From: Pictodentalium vernedei
Taxonomy: Eukaryota; Mollusca; Scaphopoda; Dentaliida; Dentaliidae
Reading direction: 5' to 3'
Assembly (NCBI GenBank): GCA_031216915.1
Contig: CM062297.1
Location: 540,476,971-540,540,970, forward strand
Length of the DNA stretch: 64,000 nucleotides
How positions within the stretch are numbered: position 1 is the stretch's first letter; each line of letters starts with the position of its first letter. Under the pieces are notes generated by a model. That model saw only the letters and a list, made by a program, of their open reading frames with translations, was not told where the DNA came from and ran no database searches. Made by a program: the position numbers and the translations under genes. Below, piece by piece: positions 45,257 to 55,660 of this stretch.

Positions 45257-46002
45257 ACCAGAAGAACGATAAAATCGTTTCTCTCAAATTTTATGGCCTG
45301 GTGTGTGTGGAAAAGTTTTTGTATTTATTTAGGTTAATTTCCAAACATGTCAAGCCAAAAAATCTATAGAAGTAAGCTTGTTTATATATAAAATGATCAA
45401 CATGTCGGTTTTTGGTGAATATTTCCTTCTTTTCTCTTTCAGTCTTGACATAAGTGTAATTTACCAAATGCTAATAATTTGCTGATTATCCTTAACTAAA
45501 GAAGAATTCACCCATCCACCACACATCCCTCATGACAAATCTGTCTGGTTGTTCTTGATTTTCACCATTAAATATTACATGAGCGAATGGAGATTCATAT
45601 TTGCAGTACTGCAAAATAGTAGGATTCATTTACATTTAGTCTTTTAGCTTATGTAACACTCAAAAATGACCATCACTATTCACAAAAATTGCCGTTCAGA
45701 TGCTATCACAGTGGAGTACATTTAACTGAAGATCCTTCAATTGAATAATCCCATTAATTGCATGTAAGTTCCAAACACCAAACCATTTACCATACTTGCA
45801 GTGCAAATTTGACCTTTTAATTACGTATGAGTTGTTGAGTAAATGCCTCTTAATTGAATAAAGAATCTTGTTTTCTATCAACAGCTCCTCTTAATTGATT
45901 AAATAAACTTGTTTTTTCTCTTACAACCCCATGTTTATAGGCCTACATGTATTGGGCTTCAGTACATTCAATAGGAGAATTTAATATATCATATCTTGTT
46001 TA
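45257..46002. other. Intronic stretch without recognised features
   Basis: About 750 AT-rich bases between the S6 element and the SINE. No reliable coding, repeat-end or RNA signal was seen. Confidence 0.5.
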
Positions 46003-46016
46003 ATAGACACAGTAAG

Positions 46017-46382
46017 GGTCGCAGTGGCTCAGTTTAAGATTGTTTGTTGGACTTCTATGCTAGAGGTCCTGAGTTCGATCCCCGTCCGGGACGACCCGTG
46101 TTGTGTCCTTGGGCAAGGCACTTTATCCCGGTTGCCTACATGGGGGCATGATGACACCGTGTACTAAGGCGTACTGCACGTCGAGGGTGCTCATGTCTTC
46201 AACCGCTGTAACCCTGCTTGAGCGGAGCTTGAACAGAGTTAGAATGTTGAGGAGCTGACAGTTGCTCGTCGATGCTTGGTAGTTCTCTACGGGTACTGCG
46301 GCTTTCTCCACCCGTAAAGCTGCCACGGTCACCATTAGCCATTATGCATAAGTATGTGACCTTAAACACCAATAATTAAATT
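46017..46382 (+). mobile_element. tRNA-derived SINE, + orientation
   Basis: Flanked by ATAGACACAGTAAG (46003-46016) and ATAGACACAATAAG (46383-46396), a 14-base target duplication with one difference. The head is GGTCGCAGTGGCTCAGTTTA (A box), with B box GAGTTCGATCCCCGTCC. The body has TTGTGTCCTTGGGCAAGGCA and GCGTACTGCACGTCGA, and the tail is GACCTTAAACACCAATAATT. It is a full-length member of the family seen at 10355 and 22888, without the internal duplication. Confidence 0.93.
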
Positions 46383-46739
46383 ATAGACACAATAAGCTCT
46401 GTGATCAAGATATAATAGAACAAGCAGGCCCATGTGTCCCAGGATGGAAAGCCCCCCATCTGCACAATGGAAAATGTCTAGCGGAACAGAGTGATGGAAA
46501 GATGATTTAACTGGATCACAGACTTCCCATTTATATAATAGATAAATGCTGAGTTTATTACTAGAATACAGAAAATTACTCAATTCCTGTTAACTGGTAA
46601 GAGTGATAAATTATTTTTGGCCATTAAAATTTGTTTCCATATCCTTGTCCTGTTGCAATTTATGGGAGAGTGCCTGTAGGCACAAGACAAATCCTTACAG
46701 ACTAAAGACTAAATAATATCACTTCAAATATGTCACTTC

Positions 46740-46850
46740 AAATATGATACGAAGCACATCCATTGAGTATGAAGCCTTCAATTTGTGGTCCCTTCCCCTC
46801 AGAGTGAAGCCCAAAAATGGGCTTCCAGCATGCTACCAGTTAATTGAAAA
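46740..46850 (-). repeat. Dispersed repeat, inverted partner of 21940-22070
   Basis: On the minus strand it reads ATGCTGGAAGCCCATTTTTG, GGCTTCACTCTGAG and AAGGCTTCATACTCAATGGA in the same order as the copy at 21940. No ends were defined. Confidence 0.6.
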
Positions 46851-46917
46851 TATTTTTCACTAGCAAAGTGACTATTCAGTTAACAAGCTTCCACTGTTTC
46901 CTATTTTTTCCCACAAA

Positions 46918-47000
46918 ACATAGCTAATGACCCCTGATTGAACAAATTTGTTAAGCTTGTTCCAAGTGAGAGTTAATTAGTAAGCTATGGTTTTGAAGCA
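46918..47000. repeat. Palindromic core related to the TTAA MITEs
   Basis: AAAACATAGCTAATGACCCC ... AGCTATGGTTTTGAAG is a decayed version of the ~50-base-arm palindrome of the MITE at 6286. It shares AACATAG, ATGACCCCT and the GAAC...GTTCC centre. The TTAA ends could not be located. Confidence 0.5.
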
Positions 47001-47143
47001 ATTCATGTTCAATGAAGGTTGAAATTCTCTGTATATATCCAAAAGAATTTTGAATAATTCATATTTTGGTAACTTATTATTAAAAATTTATACACTCATA
47101 TTTGGCAGGAGAAACATTTTTTCAAATTTATATTGATGTTTAA

Positions 47144-47374
47144 CCCTTTTAACTTTAGTGGTATCTTCCATACCAGTTCAGTGGCAGCAATTAGAAGAGT
47201 CCATATTCATTACTTGGGGTAGATCAATCAATATTTTCAATGTGCAGCTTCGGGGCTGCATGTTGAAAATATTGATTGGTCTACCCCACACATTTACAGA
47301 ACAGCCATCCCATTTAATGACATTATGACACATCATGTTCTTGGCCAGAAAAACGGCCACTCAGTTTGAAAGGG
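47144..47374. mobile_element. TTAA MITE with a different central hairpin
   Basis: Flanked by TTAA at 47140-47143 and 47375-47378. The ends are CCCTTTTAACTTTAGTGG and CCACTCAGTTTGAAAGGG. The centre is a long stem pairing GGGGTAGATCAATCAATATT with AATATTGATTGGTCTACCCC around GCAGCTTCGGGGCTGC (47216-47287). The ends agree with the 6286 family, but the core does not. Confidence 0.82.
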
Positions 47375-47378
47375 TTAA

Positions 47379-48257
47379 GATGAAATAACTGATTTTTGTA
47401 AATTTTGTTTTGTTCCCCTTTCAGGTCTTAAGAACAACAAGCAGTAGATGGCATCATCATCATCTTCATCATCATCATCATAATCATCATCATAGAGTAA
47501 TACTGTATGTTGAAGAATGTCTGAGAAATCCTTTATTTCAGTTGTTTCTTGCAAGTAGACATCAAGTATTCAGCACTGCTTCAGAATTCTGACAGTCTGA
47601 TAGCCATCACACTCTGGTTTCTTGGTTGATTTGGCTCTGTAGTAGCAAGTCACCCCAATTCGAATTCCCATCACAATCTAACTTGATTCTGAGGCCATAT
47701 GGAGATATTTCATTTTTCTGGCCCTAATCTGTCTTATGAAATGACAAAGTAAAGTTCTCATATTGCATCTTGTTAACTCTTGAAATATTACCAAATGGCC
47801 TCAGCTAAGAATAATTGATCAAGATTTTTCTGGAAAAGCATGCCCAGAATGCTCCAAGAATATCTTTGGCACTCAAATGCTTCATCCCTACCACTTTCCA
47901 AATACTTTTGCCATGGCTAATTGGCATAAAAAATAAAGGTTTTGAATACCAAGTTTTTCGCACTGAAGCTTTACAGAACCACTTTCAGGGCTTTTTCACT
48001 AGTCTGTTAGTCTGGTTCATGAAGGTTTCATGATATGTATATCAGAAAAGTTAAAATTTATTTGGTAAAGTTTTCTGTCCGAAAAGTTTTCTGTGAGCAT
48101 TGTTTCTGTGGTTGCATCCCAATACTAGAAGAAATCATCTGGAGTGGACAACAGAGTTGTAAATAATTTAATGACTTCTTTAAACAACTTTGTCAGGTGA
48201 GTGCCTCAGGCCTCTTGGGGCCTCTTGTTAGATATAGGGTTAATGGTGGCATATATT
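47379..48257. other. Intronic stretch with ATC microsatellite and an orphan right arm
   Basis: No gene is supported. It includes a (ATC)n microsatellite on the + strand at about 47447-47490. At 48202-48230 there is an orphan closing motif GTGCCTCAGGCCTCTTGGGG followed by CCTCTTGTT. The same motif ends elements S4 (about 50206) and S5 (54028). Confidence 0.55.
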
Positions 48258-48260
48258 TTT

Positions 48261-50206
48261 AGCTCATCTTGACAAAGTCAAGCTGAGCTAATCTAATCGC
48301 TTCCCATCCGTCGTCCGTCGTCCGTCAACACCATGTTTTGGTCTTCTCCTCCAAAGCCACTGGGCCAATTCAAGTGAAAGTTTGTGTGAGTGATGGTCCC
48401 AAAGGGGCATTTCATTTTTGTTCAACTCAGCATGCCCAGCCCCATAGGGAGGGAGTGGGGGAAAATGCTCCAAAATATTTTAAAAATCTTCTTCTCAAGA
48501 ACCAGTGTGTACAATGACTTGATATTTGCTATGGAGCTTCCATATGAGGTGTAGAATCAAGTTTGTTCAAACGAAGTTCGTAAAGTAATATTTGGCTTTG
48601 TAATAGGAGGGGTAAGATTTTTGGCCCCGCCCAAAATTTCTATTTTCTGAACCGATGGTCCGGTATGAACCAAATTTGGTTTGTGGTAGTATTGGGTCAT
48701 AAGTACTTGACCCATGCAAAAAAAAAAAAATTCCTGCATCCCCATGGGAACCCTGGGAGCTAAAAATAGAAATATTTTCAAACGCCCATATTTCCCAAAC
48801 CCCACGGAACAGAGAGCTTTCATTTGGTATGAAGTATCCTTACGACCAGTAGAACTGAGTGGTAAAAAAAAATTGCCATCGGTTATGTTAGGGTGTTCTG
48901 TAATGGGCATCGAAAAAATGCTGAGTCAGCATATTTGCAAAAATTTTTAAAAATCTTTTCTCCAGAACCAATCATCAGAATCTTTTGATATTTGGTATAC
49001 AGCATTCATAGGGGGGTCAGATAAAAGTTTGTAGAAATAAAGCTCATTGGTTCATATTTGGGCTCTCTACAGGAGCCCGAAGTTTTAACATAGGGTAATA
49101 TGGGGAATATTCTTTAAAAATCTTCTTCTTCAGAACCACCAGTCAGAATCTTTTAATACTTGGTATACATCATTGTTATGAGGGTCAGATTCTAGATTGT
49201 TCAAACCAAGTCCCTAGGTTAATATTTGGGCTTCCTACGGAAGCCCAAATTTTATCTTTGTTCAATATGGAGGGTAATTTAAAAAAATCTTCTTCTTCAG
49301 ATCCATCAGTCAGAATGCTTTGATATTTGGTATGCAACATCTCTATGGGGGTCAGATTCAAGTTTGTTCAAATCAAATTCCTAGGTATATATTTGGGCTC
49401 ACTATGGTAGCCCAAATTTTTACTTAGTGCAATATGAGAAAATTTCTTTAAAAATCTTCTTCTTCAGATCCACCAGTCGGAATGCTTTTATATTTGGTAT
49501 ACAACATCTCTAGGGGGGTCAGATTCCAGGTTGTTCAATTCGAGTGCCTAGGTTAATATTTGGGCTCCATATGGGAACATGAAATTTAACTTAGTACAAT
49601 ATGAGGGAATTTCTTCAAAAATCTTCTTCTTCAGATTCACTTGTCAGAATGCTTTCACATTTGGTATACAACATCTCTAGGGGGGTCAGATTCAAGTTTG
49701 TTCAAATCGGATCCATAGGTCAATATTTGGGCTCGCTATGGTAGCCCAAATTTGAACTTAGTGCAATTCGAAGAAATTTCTTCACAATTTCTCTTCTTCA
49801 GATCCAACAGTCAGAATGCTTTCATATTCGGTACACAACATCTCTAGGGAAGTCAGATTTAACTATGTTCAAATCAAGAGCCTGGGTTAATATTTGGGCT
49901 CTCTATGGGAGCCGGAATTGGCCATTTTGCTGAAGAATTAAAAATTTTGTATTCAGTACCCTCTAGAGGTACTAAGATTAATCCACATAGGTTGTATCAA
50001 GGGGCTTTATAGGGGAGCTCTACATTTTACTTATGATCAACTGAAGAAAAGGCATGATGGCCAGATTATTTTTGTCACTCCTGAGGGACTCAAGGTTTGA
50101 CAGTGTAGCCTATGGAGATGGCTTGCTTAATGTAGACTCATTCTTGGACTCTTCTTAAATTGTGTTCTGTACAAGATGAGGGCTTCAGGCCCCGTGGGGC
50201 CTCTTG
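48261..50206. mobile_element. Minisatellite element S4 (about seven ~165-bp monomers)
   Basis: Opening hairpin AGCTCATCTTGACAAAGTCA followed by AGCTGAGCT (48261-48290), then CCATCCGTCGTCCGTCGTCC microsatellite. Monomers carry AAAATCTTCTTCTTCAGATC, CAGTCAGAATGCTTT, TTGGTATACAACATCTCTAG and TAATATTTGGGCTC, with anchors at about 48481, 48950, 49118, 49287, 49455, 49620 and 49786. It closes with GGCTTCAGGCCCCGTGGGGC then CTCTTG, a short GC hairpin next to the end, which recalls a Helitron-like 3' terminus but is not diagnostic. Confidence 0.8.
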
Positions 50207-50229
50207 TTTTATTGCAGATTGCAGGCACA

Positions 50230-50490
50230 ATCATTTTTATGTGTACCCATACTATGTATGGTACACATAATGCCGGCATCCGGGGTGACCATCCGTCGTT
50301 CATCCATCCTTTGTCCGTCCATCTGTATATCTGTCTGACTGTCCGTCCGTCCATCCGTCCGTCTGTCCGGCGTGCATATCCATTTCTTTGGCATTTGATA
50401 ACTTGAAAAATATTGCTTGGATTGTCAAGTTACTTTATATTTGTGTTCAGGTTACTGATGTGTCGAGCTGTATAGTTTTTGTTAATCCAC
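50230..50490. repeat. S1-family relic: left arm plus one monomer
   Basis: ATGTGTACCCATACTATGTA, CCGGCATCCGGGGTG and the CCGTCCGTCCATCC microsatellite are followed by a single S1 monomer, ending in GAGCTGTATAGTTTTTG. It matches the opening of the array at 26382. Confidence 0.85.
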
Positions 50491-51067
50491 AGCTACGTCA
50501 CTTTTTCTTTGTTCTGTTGATGTTTTATCATACAAATATATCGGCATAATGTACTGTAAAAGGTGATAAGCCCAGATATTTGTATCATTTCAGATATTTG
50601 GACGGTACAAATATCTGGACAAAAGACCATTGTTTGTTGAGTTAAGTGAGATTGAATTAACACAGAAAGACATTGTCGCGAGTGTTGCAAACATTGAAGA
50701 GAGGAAACTCTTCCAGTCCTGTTTATAACGCTTTATCGTTAATTTTCACACATTCAGAAAATATTTGATTCGCTCTGTTATGGGAGTGTGCGTGTGGTGT
50801 GGGGGGGGGGGGAGGGGGTGGGGAGTGATTGTTTACAACAGGTGTGTAAGAAGCATTGTGCACTCGGAGAAACGGCCATAGAAGGGAACTAGCACACTGA
50901 TATTTGTTATTGGTGGCCTACGAACCTCCGCGTCTGACATGGTGCCCAAAGCTATTTTTGGAACTAAAACATTCTACTCTGAGAAAGAAAACGCATTGTT
51001 TGCTACTTTTCTGACCAATTCACCAAACAGGTGAAGATTGTTTCGTCCCGGTGAAGAAACATGTTAA

Positions 51068-51287
51068 CTCTTTACCCAACTTAATGCCAAACACCACACA
51101 GCGCTATATCCATTACATCTTCATTAAACTGTTATTATGTTTTGAATTGTTGTCTTAGAAATATAGATTATGGTCCATCATTCGAACGACCTTATTGAGC
51201 TTGTTCCAATGAGGGGCAATAAGTTACTTTTTTAAGACAAAATTTGAGAATTAGTTTAACCATCTTCTAACCGCGTTGGGTAAAGGG
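51068..51287. mobile_element. TTAA MITE, diverged member of the 6286 family
   Basis: TTAA at 51064-51067 and 51288-51291. The ends are CTCTTTACCCAAC and GTTGGGTAAAGGG. The core retains AATATAGATTATGGTCCATC...GAGCTTGTTCCAATGAGGGG. More decayed than the unit A copy. Confidence 0.85.
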
Positions 51288-51291
51288 TTAA

Positions 51292-52055
51292 TTATTTTGT
51301 GAATTGTTTGCACTTTTTAGATAAATCATAAGAGGTATCTTTGATCATACTTTAGGAGTAAACAGCATGTGTACCCCATTTCTTCCACTACCCAAGAGCA
51401 TTGTAAGCCCGCCCCCTCCCACCCCTTCCACTCACAACCCTTAAATATTATTTTGGCATGGTATCTCTCTCTCTCTCTCTATCTCTCGTTCCCTCTGTCT
51501 CTATGTGTGTGTCTCTCTCTCTTTCGTTGATCGTTTTGTCGTTTGGCAATTGTTGAACTTGTATTTGCGAAAGTGTTAAATCGTCTATTTCATCGTTATG
51601 CCAAATTGTTTTGTTTTCAGCATCTTCTACTGCCTGACTCAATAAAAAATCTTCCCCGTCATCACCATTCCACATGATTCCACTCTTCAGATATCGAATA
51701 TTTGTTAAAAATATGGGTTTAGAAATAGATACTTTAAAATTTGTGTGTACACAGTCGTTAACTCGCGAATATTATTAAATTTGCAATTGGGATATCACAT
51801 TGCTCACACAATCACTCGCACGGATGACGATGTAATGCATGTTCAGTTTATATCAATCGTACTGTCACACTTACACTTAACATATCTATTGTATATTCAG
51901 TGGACGTTTCAGATAAGTAACAATGAGATATATCCGTTTAATTTTGGGGGGCGATAAGTAATTGTAAAATGCATTTTGACCATATTTTCACTTAAAATAA
52001 ATTAAGCCAATTTTTTTTTGTTGACATTCCTTAATAGGAAAGGGCTGTGGATTAA
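51292..52055. other. Intronic stretch with TC-rich microsatellite
   Basis: Contains a (TC)n/(TG)n-rich stretch at about 51463-51530. A minus-strand open frame at 51675-51448 begins MWNGDDGEDFLLSQAVEDAE and becomes Arg/Glu-repetitive where it reads the microsatellite. The acidic start could be a real exon remnant, but no family was recognised. Confidence 0.4.
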
Positions 52056-52218
52056 AATAGATATACCACACTTTTTGTGATGTATGGCAAGATAATTGTA
52101 CAGCTTGCAGGAGTCCTGTGCTATTGGACTCGGCCTACGGCCTCGTCCAGTACCACAGGACACCTGCAAACTGTACAATTATCTCGCCATACATCACAAA
52201 AAGTGTGGTATATCTATT
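52056..52218. mobile_element. 163-base near-perfect hairpin (foldback MITE)
   Basis: The left arm starts AATAGATATACCACACTTTT and the right arm ends AAAAGTGTGGTATATCTATT. Pairing runs almost without gaps to the centre GGCCTACGGCC (about 52133-52143). It abuts the truncated start of the second S1 array, whose first monomer resumes at GTGTAAATCGGATAATTTGA. Confidence 0.88.
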
Positions 52219-53220
52219 ACGTGTAAATCGGATAATTTGATCCTGAGATATTAACCCTTTATCCTTCAAATTGAAAATTCCTCCAATCCCTTTGGCGTTC
52301 GATGACTTGAAAAATATTGCTTGGATTGTCTAGTTACTTTATATTTGTGTTCAGGTTACTGATTTGCTGAGCTGTATAGTTTTTGGTGTAAATCTGATGT
52401 TTTGATCCCGAGATATTAACCCTTTATCCTTCAAATTGAAAATTCCTCCAATTCCTTTGGCATTCGATAACTTGAAAAATATTGCTTGGATTGTCAAGTT
52501 ACTTTATATTTGTGTTCAGGTTACTGATGTGCCGAGCTGTATAGTTTTTGGTGTGAATCTGTTATTTTGATCCTGAGATATTAACCCTTTATCCTTCAAA
52601 TTGAAAATTTCTCCAATCCCTTTGGCATTCGATAACTGGAAAAATATTGCTTGGATTGTCAAGTTACTTTATATTTGTGCTCAAGTTACTGATGTGCCGA
52701 GCTGTATAGTTTTTGGTGTAAATCTGATAATTTAATCCTGAGATATTAACCCTTTATCCTTCAAATTGAAAATTCCTCCAATCCCTTTGGCATTTGATAA
52801 CTTGAAAAATATTGCTTGGATTGTCAAGTTACTTTATAATTGTGTTCAGGTTACTGATGTGCTGAGCTGTATAGTTTTTGGTGTAAATCTGATAATTTGA
52901 TCCGGAGATATTAACCCCCTTTATCCTTCAAATTGAAAATTCCTCCAATACCTTTGGCATGAGATAACTCAAAAAATATCAATCCAATTGTCATGTTACT
53001 TTGTATATTTATTCAGGTTACTGATGTGCTGTGCTGTATAGTTTTTTATGTAAATCTGATAATTTGATCCGGAGATATTAACCCTTTATCCATCAAATTA
53101 GACACTCCTCCAATCCATTTCTATATGTACCCATACCTTGTATGGTGCACATAATGTCGGCATCCGTGGTGGCCCTCCGTCATACAACTTTCTACTAGTT
53201 GCGCGTATGGGTACACATCT
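52219..53220. mobile_element. Minisatellite element S1, second array with right arm
   Basis: Five to six monomers of the 165-bp S1 type, with the CGATAACTTG-like anchor at about 52300, 52459, 52626, 52791 and 52957. A right arm follows at 53105-53220: a second ATGTACCCATACCTTGTATG palindrome and finally GCGTATGGGTACACAT (ending about 53218). That last motif is the inverse of the ATGTGTACCCATA that opens S1 at 26386 and 50236, giving the element 13-base inverted ends. Confidence 0.82.
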
Positions 53221-53479
53221 GACGATTTCATCGGCCTATTTTTTTACTTGCTCCAAATGACAACAAAATGATCATCCAGCTCTAAGAAAAATATACTTTA
53301 ATAGCATTTGTTATATTTCTGTCAGTAGCTATGCATTGTCCATTCAGTTGAATTAACTTCAAATGTGATTCCAGTAATGTACTGAAAGCCCACTGATCTC
53401 TGTATAAGTATGGGACGTCGGCAAAAAATGATACAACCCAATCCCCCCCCCAAGATTGAGTCAGGTCAGTTGTAACGGT

Positions 53480-54028
53480 AACTCCTCCAATCCATGACGT
53501 TTTTAACTGGGAGCTAAGTTCATATATTTGAGTTCTTTATCAGGATCTAAATTTTTAACTTCATGTAATAAGAGGAATATTGTTTGAAAATCTTCTTCCG
53601 ATTCACCCACTAAAATCTTTAATATTTGGAATACAGCATCTTTATTGGAGTCATATCCAAGTTTGCTCAAATCGAGTTCCTAGGTTCATATTTAGTCTCC
53701 TCATCAGAGCCCATAACTTAGTGTAATATGAGGATTATTCTTTGAAAATATTCTGATTCACCAGTGAGAATCTTTTGATATTTAGTATTCAGCATCAGCA
53801 TCCTTGTGGGGATAGACCATTTAATTTTTATTTTTTTAAGTTTGCATTGGTTATAAAAAGAGAGCATGCGGCAGCCAAAAGGACCATGCGGGAGGGTCTG
53901 AGAAACAGAGTTTTAACATTTTAAGGCCTAAGTGACAAATTTTTGTTAAAAAAATCCTTAAATCACTTTGTGAAGAATTAATGGACCTTTGTTAGGTGCG
54001 TGCTTCAGGCCCTTTGGGGCCTCTTGTT
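53480..54028. mobile_element. Minisatellite element S5 (decayed S4 relative), right end next to exon 2
   Basis: Degenerate S4-like monomers (AAAATCTTCTTCCGATTCAC, TTTGGAATACAGCATCTT, TCAAATCGAGTTCCTAGGTT) end with GTGCGTGCTTCAGGCCCTTT followed by GGGGCCTCTTGTT at 53996-54028. The closing motif equals that of S4. Only 45 bases separate it from the macroH2A exon 2. Confidence 0.7.
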
Positions 54029-54073
54029 TCTTAAATGAATACAAATTGAGAAGCCTCAATCTTTGTCTTTCAG

Positions 54074-54180
54074 CTGAGATACTGGAATTGGCAGGAAATG
54101 CAGCAAGAGACAACAAGAAAGGTAGAGTGACTCCGAGACATATCTTGCTAGCAGTAGCCAATGATGAAGAGCTACATATG
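54074..54180 (+). CDS. MACROH2A: macroH2A core histone, second coding exon
   Basis: With the split Ala codon from the exon at 19277 it codes [20 protein letters not shown] followed by [16 protein letters not shown]: alpha-2 end, alpha-3 and acidic patch of the H2A fold. [20 protein letters not shown] is the macroH2A signature, where canonical H2A has [20 protein letters not shown]. The acceptor is TTTGTCTTTCAG and the donor GTGGGT after the Met codon. The exon enters in phase 1 and leaves in phase 0. The acidic-patch Glu/Glu/Asp residues are intact. The preceding intron of 34,622 bases is the longest seen here, and its 3' end lies hard against a repeat element. Confidence 0.96.
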
Positions 54181-54534
54181 GTGGGTGTTGATTTTATCCT
54201 TTTCAGTAGAGTATTGAAGACCAGATAAGCTATTACAAATCATTATGATGTCATTATACCTCATATTTGTAGGAATGAAAGTTTGTTTTTCTTTGAGACT
54301 TTCAACAGGGTTTGCACAAGAACTAACCACAAATTTTGGCAGTTTGTGCATCCCTGGGAAAAGTATAGTGGAATATGATGAGAGCCAGGTGGTATGTTTC
54401 ACACTTGGGTTGGAGCATACACTTTTATATGGGTGTTTATACAAATATGATTGTATGTATAATCAGTGAAACTGAGCGGTGTCAAGAATATATTTCTGAA
54501 CATTTGTAAAAAGCGTGTTTTACTCACCTAACTG

Positions 54535-55660
54535 AAAATTAGGATGAGCAAATGCCATCACTTGGCATTCGGCATCCCGTTAACTCTGCATATCAGTCTT
54601 CTTTTCGGAACTACTAGACCAAACTCTGCCAAAATTGGCATAATTTATCTCTTCCAAGTTTGTTCAGCAATAACTCAATAATGCTTTCACTGAATCTCAT
54701 GAAATTTTGTAGAAATGTTTCAATCAGTAAAGGCAACACCCTTTTCAATTTTTACAATTTTCATGTTTGTCATTCTGGAGTTATGGGTCTTTAACTCTTT
54801 ACCCAATGAATTGGCCACATCTGCCTGCTTAATATGCAAATTCAGCAGCTGAAAAAATACTATTTTTAAAAAAAAATTTGACAAACCCATATCATATGAC
54901 CCCTCTTTGGAACAAGCTCGTTGAACTCATTCCAATGAGGGGTCACATGATATGGTTTTGTTGAAATTTTTGGAAAATTTTAAAAAAATGATATTTAATA
55001 TAATAAATTTTGATATCATCTGTGTTGGGTAAAGGGTTAATCGTAAAAAAATACTTGTGTCCTTCAGCATATTCCTATGTTGTATGATAACTCAAGTTTC
55101 CTTTGACCAATTCTCATAATATTTATACACAATAGTGAAATTGATCAAATGAAGCTCCTTTTCGTTTTTGATGGTTTTCTGTTTTTTCTTTCCAGAGTTA
55201 TGGAATATGAATCTTCAAAAAATTGGCAATTTTGTACATGTCATATGATAACTCAATAATGCTCTCATCGAATCTCTTGAAATTTTGTAGTAATGTTACA
55301 ATCAGTAAAGGCAATACCCCTCTTTGGGGGGGTATTGCCTTTACTGATTATGATAACTCAATAATGCTCTCATCGAATCTCTTGAAATTTTGTAGTAATG
55401 TTACAATCAGTAAAGGCAATACCCCTTTCAATTTTACGATTTTCAGGATTGCCCTTCTGGAGTTATGGGACTTTAATCATAAAATAATAACAATTTTTCA
55501 CATGTCATATCATTACTAAAGTTTGTTTTTACTGATTCTCATAATTTATAAACACACTATTGAGATTGATCAAACAAAGCTCCCTTTCATATTTTGATAA
55601 TTTTCAGATTTGTCGTTCCACAATTATGGGACTTGAATCGTCAAAAATAACAATTTTTAG
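54535..55660. repeat. Minisatellite element S8 (several ~100-175-bp units), hosting a MITE and a hairpin
   Basis: It opens with CTCACCTAACTGAAAATTAG GATGAG folded like the S3/S4 opening hairpins. Repeats of ATAACTCAATAATGCTCTCA / AATGTTACAATCAGTAAAGG / TTCTGGAGTTATGGG type occur at about 54670, 55245 and 55345, alternating with a longer unit (CTCATAATATTTATACACAA). A TTAA MITE interrupts it (54795-55036). At about 55302-55350 there is a short foldback (AATCAGTAAAGGCAATACCC with its inverse), which looks like a local inverted duplication of the repeat itself. Confidence 0.7.
54795..55036. mobile_element. TTAA MITE, 6286 family, inside S8
   Basis: TTAA at 54791-54794 and 55037-55040. The ends are CTCTTTACCCAATG and TGTTGGGTAAAGGG. 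The core palindrome CATATGACCCCTCTTTGGAA ... TTCCAATGAGGGGTCACATG is well kept and similar to the unit A copy. Confidence 0.88.

Noticed and set aside
48198..50206. S4 called as a definite Helitron
   Set aside because: A GC hairpin near the right end is suggestive, but the terminal CTRR and the insertion between A and T could not be shown, so only the neutral name is used.
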